64,000 nt of DNA from Nocardia sp. CC227C (GTDB lineage: Bacteria > Actinomycetota > Actinomycetes > Mycobacteriales > Mycobacteriaceae), in NCBI RefSeq assembly GCF_030767025.1, contig NZ_JASITE010000009.1, forward strand, positions 124,001 to 188,000, given 5' to 3'. Positions 8,909 to 17,487 of this stretch are shown here, in pieces (within the stretch, counting starts at the first letter, position 1; the number at the start of each line of letters is the position of its first letter). The translations under genes and the position numbers were made by a program. The notes beneath the pieces are model-generated. The model had not been told where the DNA came from. It worked only from the letters and a program-made list of their open reading frames with translations, and did no database searches.

Positions 8909-9666
8909 CCGCCGTCCACGTCCAGCTTCTGGCCGCTGATGAAGTCGGCGCGGTCGGAGGCGAGGAAGCAGACGGCCTCGGCGATGTCCTCGGCGTCGCC
9001 GAAGGTGCGCAGCGGGATGTTGTTCCGGGCCGCGTCCAGGGCTCGGTCATCCAGGTCGCCGCTGCTGATGAGCCGGTCGGCCATGCCGTCGGTGGTCATG
9101 CCGGGGCCGACGCAGTTGGCGCGGATGCCGTAGCGCCCCTCTTCGGCGGCGATGGCGCGAATCGCCGCCTCGATCGCCGCCTTGGGAACCGAGGAGAGAC
9201 TGTCGCGGATGGGGAAGCGGGCCGTGGCGGCGGTGGTGATGGCGACGATATTGCCGCGGCTGGTCCGCAGGGCGGGCAGGGCGGCGTGCACCGCGTTGAA
9301 GAATCCGGCGACGTCGGCGTCCACCTGGCGTTGCAGGTCCGCGGGCGCGATACCGCTGAGGTGGCGCATGGGGACGTGCGGCCCGGCCGCGTAGACGAGT
9401 GTGTGCAGCCCGCCGAACTCCCGCGTCACCTCGCCGACCACCGCGGCCACCCGGTCGGCTTCACCGAGATCGAGCTGCCAGGCCCGCGCCCTCCGGCCGT
9501 GCTCGGCCGCCGCGCCCAGCACGGGGTCGAGCCGTTGCGGGGATCGACGGTAGGTCAGCGCGACCGCGCTGCCGCGCTCGAGCAGCATGCGCGCCGTGGC
9601 CCGCCCCAATCCGCCGCTGGCGCCCAGCACCAGCGCCGCGCCACCGCGGTGGCCGAAATCGTCCAT
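8896..9666 (-). CDS. SDR-family oxidoreductase lacking the catalytic Tyr
   Basis: 256 residues with the SDR nucleotide-binding motif GASGGLGR (residues 15-22), the NAG-like strand YAAG, and a C-terminal ISGQKLDVDGG typical of FabG/FabI-like members. At the YxxxK position the sequence is SSVPK: the Lys is kept but Tyr is replaced by Ser. A standard SDR proton relay is therefore impaired. It may be a divergent enoyl-reductase-type SDR, a redirected enzyme or an inactive one. ATG 9666 gives the expected N-terminus. An 18-bp perfect palindrome lies 27-44 bases upstream of the start, suggesting TetR-type repression. Confidence 0.75.
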   Translation of the reverse strand: MDDFGHRGGAALVLGASGGLGRATARMLLERGSAVALTYRRSPQRLDPVLGAAAEHGRRARAWQLDLGEADRVAAVVGEVTREFGGLHTLVYAAGPHVPMRHLSGIAPADLQRQVDADVAGFFNAVHAALPALRTSRGNIVAITTAATARFPIRDSLSSVPKAAIEAAIRAIAAEEGRYGIRANCVGPGMTTDGMADRLISSGDLDDRALDAARNNIPLRTFGDAEDIAEAVCFLASDRADFISGQKLDVDGGYGV

Positions 9667-9692
9667 GGGTCATTGATAGCCCACCCAACCAC

Positions 9693-9710
9693 ACCAAGCA
9701 ACTGCTTGGT
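9693..9710. promoter_or_regulatory. Palindromic operator candidate upstream of SDR gene
   Basis: ACCAAGCAACTGCTTGGT is an 18-bp palindrome (8-bp arms, 2-base centre). It ends at the base before the stop codon of the GH65 gene and sits in the SDR promoter region. The size and symmetry fit a TetR-family operator; a role as terminator for the GH65 operon is less likely because the stem is short and not GC-rich. Confidence 0.55.
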
Positions 9711-12071
9711 TCACCGCCGGGTCGCTCGTTGCCTGCGGTACGGTTCACGTCCGGGCGGCACCGCGGGCCGCGGCGCGCGCGCACCCTTCGGAACCGGAAA
9801 GGTGCGCGGCTCCTCGGCCAGGTCGAAACGGGTGCCGTGATGCGTCAACCGCACCGGCTCCCCGGACAGCAGGGTGTAGGTGGCGACGTGGTCGCGGATC
9901 TCCACCGACAGCCGCCGTCCCCGCCACACCAGCCGGAAGGCGATGCGCTCCAGTTCGTCGGGAAGCGCCGGGGCGAAGGAGATCTCGCCGTCGTGGTCGC
10001 GCAGTCCCCCGAATCCGCCCACACAGCCCAGCCAGGTGCCCGCCAGCGACGCGATGTGCAGCCCGCTGCCGACATTGTGGTGCAGATCGTGCAGATCGGT
10101 CAGCGCCGCCTCCACGCAGTAGTCGTAGGCCAGCGACAGCTGCCCGACCTCGGCCGCGAGCACCGCCTGCGCGGCGGCCGACAGCGACGAATCCCGGACG
10201 GTGAGCGCCTCGTAGTAGTCGAAGTTGCGCCGCTTCTGCTCGGCGGTGAACTCGTCCGGGCACAGGTACATGGCGAGCGCCAGATCCGCCTGCTTGACCA
10301 CCTGTTTGCGGTACAGCGCGAAGTACGGATAGTTCAGCAGCAGCGGATAGTGCTCCGGCGGCGTGGCGTCGAAGTCCCATCGGGCGTAGTGGGTGAAACC
10401 CGCCGACTGTTCGTGCACGCCCAGTTCGTCGTTGTGCGGCACCAGCATTCGCGCGGCGCGGTCGCGCCAGCGCGCCGTCTCGTCGGCGTCCACGCCCAGT
10501 TCGCGGGCGGTGTCGGGATGGCGCGCACAGGCCGCCGCGGCCGCGTCCAGGTTCCGCCGCGCCATCAGATTGGTGTAGAGATTGTCGTCGGCCAGCGCGG
10601 AGTATTCGTCGGGGCCGGTCACCCCGGCGATGCGGAATCCGCCCGCGCCGTCCTCGTGCCCGAGCCCCGCCCACAGTCGCGCGGTCTCGACCAGCAGCGC
10701 GAGACCGCAGTCCCGTTCGAACCGCTCGTCGCCGGTGGCCGCGACATAGCGCACCACCGCGTGCGCGATATCGGCGTTCACATGCACCGCGGCGGTCCCC
10801 GTCGGCCAGTAGCCCGACCCCTCGGCCCCGTCGATGGTGCGCCACGGGAACATGGCCCCCGGCTGTCCGAGCCGCCGCGCGTGCTCGCGGGCGTGGTCCA
10901 GGGTGGTGTGCCGCCAGCGCAGCGCGTCGCGAGCCACCGTCGGCCGGGTGTAGGTGAACACCGGCAGCACGAAGGTCTCGGTGTCCCAGAACGCGTGGCC
11001 GTCGTAGCCGGTGCCGGTCAGCCCCTTCGCGGGGATGGCCCGGCTCTCGCCGCGCGCGCCCGCCTGGAGCACATGGAACAGCGCGAAGCGCACCGCCTGC
11101 TGCAATTCCGGATCGCCGCCGATCTCGATATCGGCGTCGGCCCAATAGCTGTCGAGGAAGGCGCGCTGACGCCGGCGCAGCGTCTCCCATCCGGTCTCCA
11201 TCCCGGCGGCCAGCGCCGCCTCCGCCTGGGCGCGCAGTGCGGGGGTGGAGCGGCGGCTGGACCACCCGTAGGCGAGGTATTTGGTCAGGCGCACCCGGTC
11301 GCCCCGGGCGAGGTCCACCGCGATCGTGAGCCGCGCCAGATCGTCCTCGGCGAAGATCTCGCAGCGCGGTGTGGCCTCCACGGCCAGTTCGTGGTTCATG
11401 GCGGCGGCCATGCGCAGCCCGGAGCGGCGGGTGTGATGGCACAGCGTGGCCGAGTAGTCCCGGGCGGTGGCGAAGTCCGCGGCCAGGGGCCGGTCCAGGG
11501 CCGCCGCCAGGCGTGGATCGTCGCGCGGCACGCTGATCGGCTCGTTGACCAGCAGATCCGACTGCACCACCAGTTCGAGGTCCGCGTCCAGCGGTTCGAC
11601 CTCGAAGTGGACGACCGCCAGCGCCCGCTCGGTGAAGGAGACCAGCCGTTCGGAGTCGATGCGCACGCGCCGCCCGGTGGGCGACTCCCACACCGTGGAA
11701 CGGCGCAGCGTCCCCGAGCGGAAATCCAGGATTCGTTCGTGCGCGAGGGTTTTGCCATAGCGCAGATCCATGGGCTCGTCCTCGACCAGCAGCCGGATGA
11801 TCTTCCCGTCGGTCACGTTGACCACCGTCTGCCCCTCTTCCGGATAGCCGTATCCGGCCTCGGCGTAGGGCAGGGTGCGTTTTTCGTGGAAGCCGTTGAG
11901 GTAGGTGCCCGGGGTGCCCACCGGTTCGCCCTCCTCCAGCGTGCCGCGCATGCCGATATGGCCGTTCGAGAGCGCGAAGATGGATTCGGTGCGGTGCAGC
12001 GAGTCCAGATCCAGTCCCTGCCAGCGCAGCTGCCAGGGCGCGACCTCGAACCCGGGTCCCGGTGCCGTCAT
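9711..12071 (-). CDS. GH65 family disaccharide phosphorylase/hydrolase
   Basis: 786 residues of glycoside hydrolase family 65, which contains maltose, trehalose and kojibiose phosphorylases and acid trehalases. The N-terminal beta-sandwich starts in the SLHRTESIFALSNGHIGMRG region and the (alpha/alpha)6 barrel follows. The general acid Glu is in VTGPDEYS, and FWDTETF and PLLLNYPYF are typical family stretches. Phosphorylase chemistry is suggested by the overlapping upstream beta-phosphoglucomutase gene: a phosphorylase would release beta-glucose 1-phosphate, which that enzyme converts to glucose 6-phosphate. The start ATG 12071 overlaps the mutase stop (ATGA). The pair matches the Rv3401-Rv3400 arrangement in Mycobacterium tuberculosis. 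The substrate is unresolved. Confidence 0.85.
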   Translation of the reverse strand: MTAPGPGFEVAPWQLRWQGLDLDSLHRTESIFALSNGHIGMRGTLEEGEPVGTPGTYLNGFHEKRTLPYAEAGYGYPEEGQTVVNVTDGKIIRLLVEDEPMDLRYGKTLAHERILDFRSGTLRRSTVWESPTGRRVRIDSERLVSFTERALAVVHFEVEPLDADLELVVQSDLLVNEPISVPRDDPRLAAALDRPLAADFATARDYSATLCHHTRRSGLRMAAAMNHELAVEATPRCEIFAEDDLARLTIAVDLARGDRVRLTKYLAYGWSSRRSTPALRAQAEAALAAGMETGWETLRRRQRAFLDSYWADADIEIGGDPELQQAVRFALFHVLQAGARGESRAIPAKGLTGTGYDGHAFWDTETFVLPVFTYTRPTVARDALRWRHTTLDHAREHARRLGQPGAMFPWRTIDGAEGSGYWPTGTAAVHVNADIAHAVVRYVAATGDERFERDCGLALLVETARLWAGLGHEDGAGGFRIAGVTGPDEYSALADDNLYTNLMARRNLDAAAAACARHPDTARELGVDADETARWRDRAARMLVPHNDELGVHEQSAGFTHYARWDFDATPPEHYPLLLNYPYFALYRKQVVKQADLALAMYLCPDEFTAEQKRRNFDYYEALTVRDSSLSAAAQAVLAAEVGQLSLAYDYCVEAALTDLHDLHHNVGSGLHIASLAGTWLGCVGGFGGLRDHDGEISFAPALPDELERIAFRLVWRGRRLSVEIRDHVATYTLLSGEPVRLTHHGTRFDLAEEPRTFPVPKGARAPRPAVPPGREPYRRQRATRR

Positions 12072-12820
12072 CCTGCGTCCCCGAGCCGGGCCAGATCGGG
12101 CACCACCACATCCGCGCCCGCGGCGCGCAGCGCCTGGTCGTGGCGGCCGTCGCGCACCCGGTCCACGCCGACCACGTATCCGAATCCCCCGGCGCGCCCG
12201 GCGCGCACGCCCGAGACGGCGTCCTCGAAGACGGCGGCGTGCGCGGGCGCGACCCCCAGCGCCGCGGCGGCGGCGAGGAAGGAATCGGGCGCGGGTTTGC
12301 CGCGCAACTCCCGCTGCCGGATGACCGTGCCGTCGACGCGGGCCTGGAACGCCTCGCCCAATCCGGCGGCGGCCAGCACGACCCCGGCATTGGCCGACGA
12401 GGTCACCACCGCCACCGCGAGTCCGGCGGCGCGCACCGCCGCGAGGTAGTCGACCGACCCGGGATACACCCGCACCCCCTCCCGCTCCAGCAGGTCCAGC
12501 AGCAGGCGGTTCTTGGCTTCCCCCAGCGCGGTCACCGTCCACGCCTCCGATGGGTCGCCGGGCGCGCCGTCCGGTAGCGCGATATCCCGGGACCGCAGGA
12601 ACTCGCGCACCCCGTCCAGGCGGGGCCGACCGTCCACGTAGTCCAGGTAGTCCGTTTCGGTGAAGGGCCGAAACCCTTCTCCCACATACTGTTCGAGGAA
12701 TCCGTCGAATGTCCGCTGCCAGGCCCGGCGGTGTACCGCGGCGGTATCGGTCAGCACCCCGTCGAGATCGAACAATCCGGCGGAGATGGATTCCGGCAGC
12801 CCCTGCACCTCTCGCGTCAC
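12068..12820 (-). CDS. HAD-family beta-phosphoglucomutase
   Basis: 250 residues with HAD motif I FDLDGVLTDT (nucleophile and acid/base Asp pair), motif II VVTSSAN, the motif III Lys in RGKPAPDSF, and motif IV FEDAVSGVRAG. This is the beta-phosphoglucomutase subgroup that interconverts beta-glucose 1-phosphate and glucose 6-phosphate. It is first gene of a two-gene operon with GH65 and overlaps it by four bases. The 185 bases upstream hold its promoter and show nothing distinctive. Confidence 0.85.
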   Translation of the reverse strand: MTREVQGLPESISAGLFDLDGVLTDTAAVHRRAWQRTFDGFLEQYVGEGFRPFTETDYLDYVDGRPRLDGVREFLRSRDIALPDGAPGDPSEAWTVTALGEAKNRLLLDLLEREGVRVYPGSVDYLAAVRAAGLAVAVVTSSANAGVVLAAAGLGEAFQARVDGTVIRQRELRGKPAPDSFLAAAAALGVAPAHAAVFEDAVSGVRAGRAGGFGYVVGVDRVRDGRHDQALRAAGADVVVPDLARLGDAG

Positions 12821-13005
12821 CCGCCAGCGATACCCCCTGGTCCGCTACCCAAACCCGAGCGTTCCCGCCATCTCCGCACCGCGCGTCGGCGATATCCGGA
12901 ATCCGCGCACCCGGTGCGGCTGAACCCCGCGACGATCGCGGGCCGACGACCTCGCCCGCCGGTGCGCCCGGACCGCGGCCGCGGGCCGACCGCCCGCGGC
13001 GCGGA

Positions 13006-13577
13006 TCAGCGCACGGTACGCAGGGCCTCCGGCGTCAGATCCCGCAGCGGCGGATACCCGTCCACCGCCATGATCAGATCCGCCTCCGCGAGCAGGGAGC
13101 GCAGCACGTGCACGATGCCGTCGGCCCCACCGAGCGCCAGACCGTAGGCGTACGGGCGGCCGATACCGACCGCCGACGCCCCCAGCGCGAGCGCCTTGAC
13201 GATATCGGCCCCGGAGCGGACGCCGGAGTCGAACAGCACCGGCGCCCCGTCCGCGGCCGCGACCACCTCGGGCAGCACGTCGAGCGCGGGCAGTCCGCCG
13301 TTCGCCTGCCGCCCACCGTGATTGGAGCAGTAGATGCCGTCGACGCCGCCGTCCACCGCACGGCGGGCATCGTCGGGATGGCAGATGCCCTTGACGATGA
13401 GCGGCAGGTCGGTGAGCGACCGCAGCCACGGGAGATCGTCCCAGGTGAGCGGATTGCCGAAGAGCTGGATCCAGCGCAGGATGGCCGCCTGCGGATCCTC
13501 CTCGGGGGTGCGGTCGAGTCCGGCGCGGAACACCGGATCGGTGAAGTAGTTGGCCAGGCAGTGCCCGCGCGCACCCG
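13006..13577 (-). pseudogene. Lactate 2-monooxygenase-like FMN enzyme, C-terminal half
   Basis: About 190 codons encode the C-terminal half of an FMN-dependent alpha-hydroxy acid dehydrogenase, closest by eye to lactate 2-monooxygenase. Visible are LPLIVKGICHPDDA with the flavin-contacting Lys, GIYCSNHGGRQANG with the catalytic His and Arg, VLFDSGVRSGADIVKALALGA, and IGRPYAYGLALGG. The first roughly 200 residues are missing. The authentic reading can be followed back to RGHCLANYFTDPVF near 13575, then it ends where an Lrp fragment begins on the other strand. Inferred: 5' truncated and inactive. Confidence 0.65.
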
Positions 13578-13579
13578 GC

Positions 13580-14130
13580 TCGCCGCGCCGCCCGCCCGGT
13601 CACCGGCCGATCGCGACCGCTCCCGGCTCACCGAGGTCGATCGCGCCCTGCTCGGCCTGCTCGCCCGCGACGGCCGCACGCCCTACGCCGAACTTGCCGA
13701 CGCGCTGCGGATCAGCACGTCCACGGTCAAACGCCGGGTCGACGACCTGACCGGACTCGGCCTGTTCCGCTTCCGCTGCGATTTCGCCCGTCCGCTCGGC
13801 GGCTGGCCGGTCGCGGTCACCTTCCGCGCCACCGTTCCCGCCGCGGATCTGCCCCGCGTCGGGCACGCCGTGGTGGCGCTCCCCCAGACCCGCAACTGCG
13901 CCGCCACCACCGGGGCACACAACCTGCTCGTCCAGGCGGGCCTGCACACCATGGCCGATGTGCTGCGTTTCGAGAACACGCTCACCGCACTGCATCCCGC
14001 CATGACGATCGCCGAGCGCGTCATCACGCTGCGCCACGACAAACTCCTGGGCCACCTGCTGGACCGGTACGGCCGCACCGAATCCGTGGTGCCGGCCGAT
14101 ATCTGGTCCGAACCCGGCACCGGTTCCTGA
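13580..14130 (+). pseudogene. Lrp/AsnC-family regulator, C-terminal half
   Basis: The frame holds one AsnC-type winged helix (LTEVDRALLGLLARDGRTPYAELADAL and STSTVKRRVDDL) and one ligand-binding domain, ending at WSEPGTGS. Actinobacterial Lrp proteins of this type usually have two such units in tandem (about 320 residues); here the first is lost and no proper start or ribosome site precedes the remainder. It faces away from the truncated lactate monooxygenase fragment, its probable former target. The remnant could in principle be expressed from an internal start, so loss of function is inferred. Confidence 0.6.
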
Positions 14131-14138
14131 CTCGGCGG

Positions 14139-14993
14139 TCAGCGCGGACGCCGCGCGACGACGGCGAAGTTCAGGGGGATGTGCGGCGCGCCAGCGGGCA
14201 GCGTCCACCCTTCGGGGCAGGCGACGAGTTCCGGGAAGGCGCGCCAGTCCATGTAGGGCAGTTCGCGCAGCGACTCCAGCACCAGCCCGGCGCGCAGCAG
14301 GGCCGTGACGATCTCCTCGAGGTCGTGGCGCCACTCGTGATTCGTCGTGTGCGCGATCCGCCCCGCCGAACCCGGTGTGTAGCTGCCCGAATCGGTGTAG
14401 GTCCGCACGCCGCCGCCGGACAGGTAGTCCTCGCTGATCTCCCAGGGTTCGAAGCCGAGCGCCCCGAGCAGCGGGTGGTCGTCGCGGATCAGGAACACCC
14501 CGTCCGGTTCCAGCAGCTCGTGGACGGACCGCGCCCACGCGTCGAGTTCCGGCAGCCACACGATGGTTCCGGCACTGGTCACGATGGTGCTGAAACGGCG
14601 GTCGAGCAGTGTGGCGGCGAACCGCGCGTCACCCTCCACCCAGGTGATCTCGCGCCCGTCCGCCGCCGCGATGTGCCGGGCGTGGCGCAGTGAGTTCGGC
14701 GACAGGTCCAGACCGTGGACGTCGACCGCCCCGAGCCGTGCCCAGGAAACGGTGTCGGTGCCGATATGGCATTGCAGGTGCAGCAGCGACCGGCCTCGGA
14801 TGCCGGTGTCCGGGAGGTGCGGGGCCAGGACGGACAGGTCGTTGCGCACCACCGTCGAGATGCGCGTCGAATCGCCGAGAAATCCCGCGACGTCGTACAT
14901 GTCCGAGCGCGCGTGTACCTCGGCCCGGTCGTCCCAGTTCGCCCGGTTGTCGGCTATCGCGGCGTCGTCGGCCATCGCGGTGGCATCATGCAT
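14139..14993 (-). CDS. Class I SAM-dependent methyltransferase
   Basis: About 284 residues. SAM-binding motif I is in SLLHLQCHIGTDTVSWARLG, with the acidic residue in VHGLDLSPNS and motif II-like WVEGDARFA. The family is a stand-alone Methyltransf_11/25-type enzyme whose substrate cannot be predicted. The start is uncertain: ATG 14993 has GGAAGG only one base upstream, and ATG 14975 has the same sequence 19 bases upstream. The small zinc-ribbon gene lies 13 bases upstream on the same strand, so the two are probably co-transcribed. Confidence 0.78.
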   Translation of the reverse strand: MHDATAMADDAAIADNRANWDDRAEVHARSDMYDVAGFLGDSTRISTVVRNDLSVLAPHLPDTGIRGRSLLHLQCHIGTDTVSWARLGAVDVHGLDLSPNSLRHARHIAAADGREITWVEGDARFAATLLDRRFSTIVTSAGTIVWLPELDAWARSVHELLEPDGVFLIRDDHPLLGALGFEPWEISEDYLSGGGVRTYTDSGSYTPGSAGRIAHTTNHEWRHDLEEIVTALLRAGLVLESLRELPYMDWRAFPELVACPEGWTLPAGAPHIPLNFAVVARRPR

Positions 14994-15006
14994 GCCTTCC
15001 GGTCTA

Positions 15007-15129
15007 CTACCGCGTGTGGCCGTCGCACCACTGGATTTCGGCGACCTGGGCGCGCACCTCGTCGACGTGTTCGCCGCATCCGGCCCACGTCGTCTTGCCA
15101 CACGTCTGGCACGGCACCGGGTAGCACAT
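15007..15129 (-). CDS. 40-residue zinc-ribbon-like protein
   Basis: A 40-residue protein starting MCYPVPCQTCGKTTWAGCG and ending QWCDGHTR. It has a CxxC pair plus two further Cys (positions 7, 10, 18, 35), a likely zinc-binding knuckle. Very similar tiny proteins with a TCGKTTWxGCG motif are widespread in actinobacteria, with no known function. A clear ribosome site (GAGGAG eight bases before the ATG) supports expression. It lies directly upstream of the methyltransferase gene. Confidence 0.75.
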   Translation of the reverse strand: MCYPVPCQTCGKTTWAGCGEHVDEVRAQVAEIQWCDGHTR

Positions 15130-15244
15130 GGGTTCATCTCCTCACTTCGGCCGGGTCGAGCATACCGGCGGCATACCGGCGGTTCATCGGGCGGACCACC
15201 GGGTACGAGCGCGACTGCCCGGTTCGCACACTCTGCTACATTCG

Positions 15245-15405
15245 CCGGGCCGTGGTGTTCGGGAAACCGGTGTGGAACCGGTGCGGCCCTCGCCACTGTG
15301 ATCGGGAGCGACGAATCGTTCCGGGCGACACGGTCGTCCGGAGCCACTGGGGCCCGGCCCTGGGAAGGTGGATTCGCCGCGCGACACCCGTCAGCCAGGA
15401 GACCG
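15245..15405 (+). promoter_or_regulatory. Cobalamin riboswitch
   Basis: The classic B12-element blocks occur in order: GGGAAACCGGTG then ACCGGTGCGGCC, GCCACTGTGAT, CCACTGG, CTGGGAAGGTGG, and the B12 box GTCAGCCAGGAGACC at 15390-15404. It ends about 50 bases before the TTG start of the binding-protein gene, so it probably controls translation or termination of the whole five-gene operon, lowering expression when adenosylcobalamin is abundant. Confidence 0.93.
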
Positions 15406-15454
15406 GCCACGGCGCTGCGGTACCCGTTCCACGAGGACCTGGAAGGCGGTCGTC

Positions 15455-16492
15455 TTGACCACGTTTGTTTCCGCGCGCCTGCGCATCGGCGCGCTGCTCG
15501 CCGGTGCGATCGCACTCGCCGGGTGCGGTGCGCCCACCGGCGACGGCGCGCTCGGCGACTCCGCCGTCACGCGCGTCAACTGCGGTATCGACATCGGCGT
15601 CGATTCCCCACCGCAACGCGTCTACGCCGCCTATCAGCCGTCCATCGAGATCGCGCACGCCCTCGGGGTCACCGACCGGCTGGTGGGCACGGCCTTCCTG
15701 GATGCGGCGGTGCTGCCCGAATACCAGGACGCGCAGGCGCGGGTCCCCTATGTCGAGAAGCTGCCGAGCCGCGACGAATTGCTGTCCCAGCAGCCCGATT
15801 TCGTGCTCTCCGGCTACAACGGGGTATTCGCGAAATCCGCCCAGTCCAGTGTCGGCACCCGCGCCAGCCTGCACGAGCTCGGGGTGCGCACCTGGGTGCT
15901 GAGCCCGCTGTGCCCGAGCGCCGACGGACTGGCGGACGAGGCCATCGACCCCGCGACCGTGCGGTTCGAGAACGTGTACGCGGATCTGCGCGATCTCGGA
16001 GCGCTGTGGGGCGTGTCCGAACGCGCCGACCGGGTGGCGACCGATCTGCGCGACCGGATCGAGGCGGTGCGCGCGGCCGTCGCCGGAGCCGAACGCCCCC
16101 GGGTCGCGGTGGTGACGCCCAAGGACGACGGCTCCTACACCGTCGCGGGCGGCATCGACTTCGTCACCCGGATCATCGAGGCCGCGGGCGGGGAGAACGC
16201 CTTCGCCGACCTGACCGACCGCCGCAATGTGCCGATCGGCGCGGAGGAGATCATCGCCCGCGATCCGGACATCATTCTGACCAGCCTGTGCTGCCGGGCC
16301 GACTACACCCGCGCCGACGGGCAGTCGCAGGTCGACACCATCACCGGCAATCCGGCCTTCGCCAATCTGAGCGCGGTGCGCGCGGGGGCGGTGCACCCCT
16401 TCCTGTTCGCCGACCGGGCGGCGGGGGTGCGGATCGCCCACGCGACCGAACTGGTCGCCGAGTTGATCCACCCCGACCTGTTCGGGCGGTGA
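15455..16492 (+). CDS. Corrinoid/metal-chelate ABC transporter binding lipoprotein
   Basis: 345 residues, a BtuF/FepB-type substrate-binding protein. The lipobox LAGC ends a short N-terminal signal, and the bilobed periplasmic-binding fold follows (YAAYQPSIEIAHALG, DELLSQQPDFVLSG, IIARDPDIILTS). The TTG at 15455 is chosen because GGAAGG lies eight bases upstream and it gives a proper signal peptide; ATG 15368 would lie inside the riboswitch. Under a cobalamin riboswitch the likely ligand is B12, cobinamide or another corrinoid. The binding fold alone would not separate this from a siderophore. Overlaps the permease start (GTGA). Confidence 0.85.
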   Translation: MTTFVSARLRIGALLAGAIALAGCGAPTGDGALGDSAVTRVNCGIDIGVDSPPQRVYAAYQPSIEIAHALGVTDRLVGTAFLDAAVLPEYQDAQARVPYVEKLPSRDELLSQQPDFVLSGYNGVFAKSAQSSVGTRASLHELGVRTWVLSPLCPSADGLADEAIDPATVRFENVYADLRDLGALWGVSERADRVATDLRDRIEAVRAAVAGAERPRVAVVTPKDDGSYTVAGGIDFVTRIIEAAGGENAFADLTDRRNVPIGAEEIIARDPDIILTSLCCRADYTRADGQSQVDTITGNPAFANLSAVRAGAVHPFLFADRAAGVRIAHATELVAELIHPDLFGR

Positions 16493-17487
16493 CCCGCGGT
16501 CTTCGCGGCGTCGGCATGCCGGTGGCCCTCGCCGCGCTCGCACTGGTCTGCCTGGCCTCGCTGCGGGTCGGGACGCATCCGCTCACCGTCGATCAGGTGG
16601 TGGCGGCGTTCACCGACTTCCGGGGGACCGATGCCGACCGGGTGGTGCGCTACATCCGGCTGCCCCGCACGGTGGCCGGCCTGCTGGCGGGTATCGCGCT
16701 CGCCCTGGCCGGAGCCGTCATGCAGGGGCTGACCCGCAATCCGCTGGCCGGGCCCGGACTGCTCGGCATCAATTCGGGCGCGTCGCTGGCGATCGTCATC
16801 GCCATGGGCGTGCTCGGCCTGAGCGCGCCGGGCGGCGTCGTCTGGTTCGCCTTCGTCGGTGCGGCCGTCGCTGCGGTATTCGTGTACACGCTGGGCTCGC
16901 TCGGCTTCGGCGGAGCCACCCCGGTGAAGCTGGCCCTGGCCGGTGCGGCCTGCGCCGCGCTGTGCGGTTCGGTCACCACCGCCGTCACGCTGCTGGACCG
17001 CACCACCTTCGACAACTTCCGGTTCTGGGTGGTGGGTTCGCTGACCCGCGCGGATCTCGAATCCGTCTGGGCCGTAGCGCCGTTCATCGCGGTCGGGACC
17101 GTGTTGGCGGTGGCGGTGGCGCGCTCGCTCAACGCGCTCGCCATGGGCGAGGATATGGCACGCACCCTCGGCACCCGGCTCGTCACGGTGCGCGCCGGCG
17201 GCGCGGCGGCCGTGGTGCTGCTGGCGGGTGCCGCGGTGGCCATCGCCGGACCCGTCGCGTTCATCGGTCTGGCGATCCCGCATATCGCGCGGACCCTGGC
17301 CGGACAGGACTACCGCTGGATCCTGGCCTGGTGTGCGGTGCTCGGCCCGACGCTGCTGCTGGCGGCGGATGTGCTCGGGCGCGTGATCGCACGGCCGCAG
17401 GAGATCCAGGTCGGCATCATCACCGCCCTCGCGGGATCGCCGTTCTTCCTCTATCTGGTCCGCAACCGGAAGGTGGCGACGCTGTGA
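16489..17487 (+). CDS. FecCD/BtuC-family ABC permease 1
   Basis: 332 residues, about ten hydrophobic helices, with the FecCD signature region RLPRTVAGLLAGIALALAGA and the NPLAGPGLLGINSGASL loop that contacts the binding protein. The coupling region near AMGEDMARTLG contacts the ATPase. The GTG start overlaps the previous stop. A second, different permease follows, so the channel is probably a heterodimer, unlike the BtuC homodimer of Escherichia coli. Confidence 0.88.
   Translation: MTRGLRGVGMPVALAALALVCLASLRVGTHPLTVDQVVAAFTDFRGTDADRVVRYIRLPRTVAGLLAGIALALAGAVMQGLTRNPLAGPGLLGINSGASLAIVIAMGVLGLSAPGGVVWFAFVGAAVAAVFVYTLGSLGFGGATPVKLALAGAACAALCGSVTTAVTLLDRTTFDNFRFWVVGSLTRADLESVWAVAPFIAVGTVLAVAVARSLNALAMGEDMARTLGTRLVTVRAGGAAAVVLLAGAAVAIAGPVAFIGLAIPHIARTLAGQDYRWILAWCAVLGPTLLLAADVLGRVIARPQEIQVGIITALAGSPFFLYLVRNRKVATL

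Noticed and set aside
9399..12449. A very long plus-strand open frame opposite the GH65 and HAD genes
   Set aside because: It is antisense to two well-supported genes with clear family motifs; the translation is Arg/Gly/His-rich with no domain, as expected for a high-GC shadow frame.
15368..15454. Upstream ATG extension of the corrinoid-binding lipoprotein
   Set aside because: The extension would begin inside the cobalamin riboswitch and would put about 29 extra residues before the signal peptide; the TTG at 15455 has the ribosome site.
14139..15515. Long N-terminal extension of the methyltransferase
   Set aside because: The upstream in-frame sequence runs through the zinc-ribbon gene and the riboswitch and is unlike any methyltransferase N-terminus.
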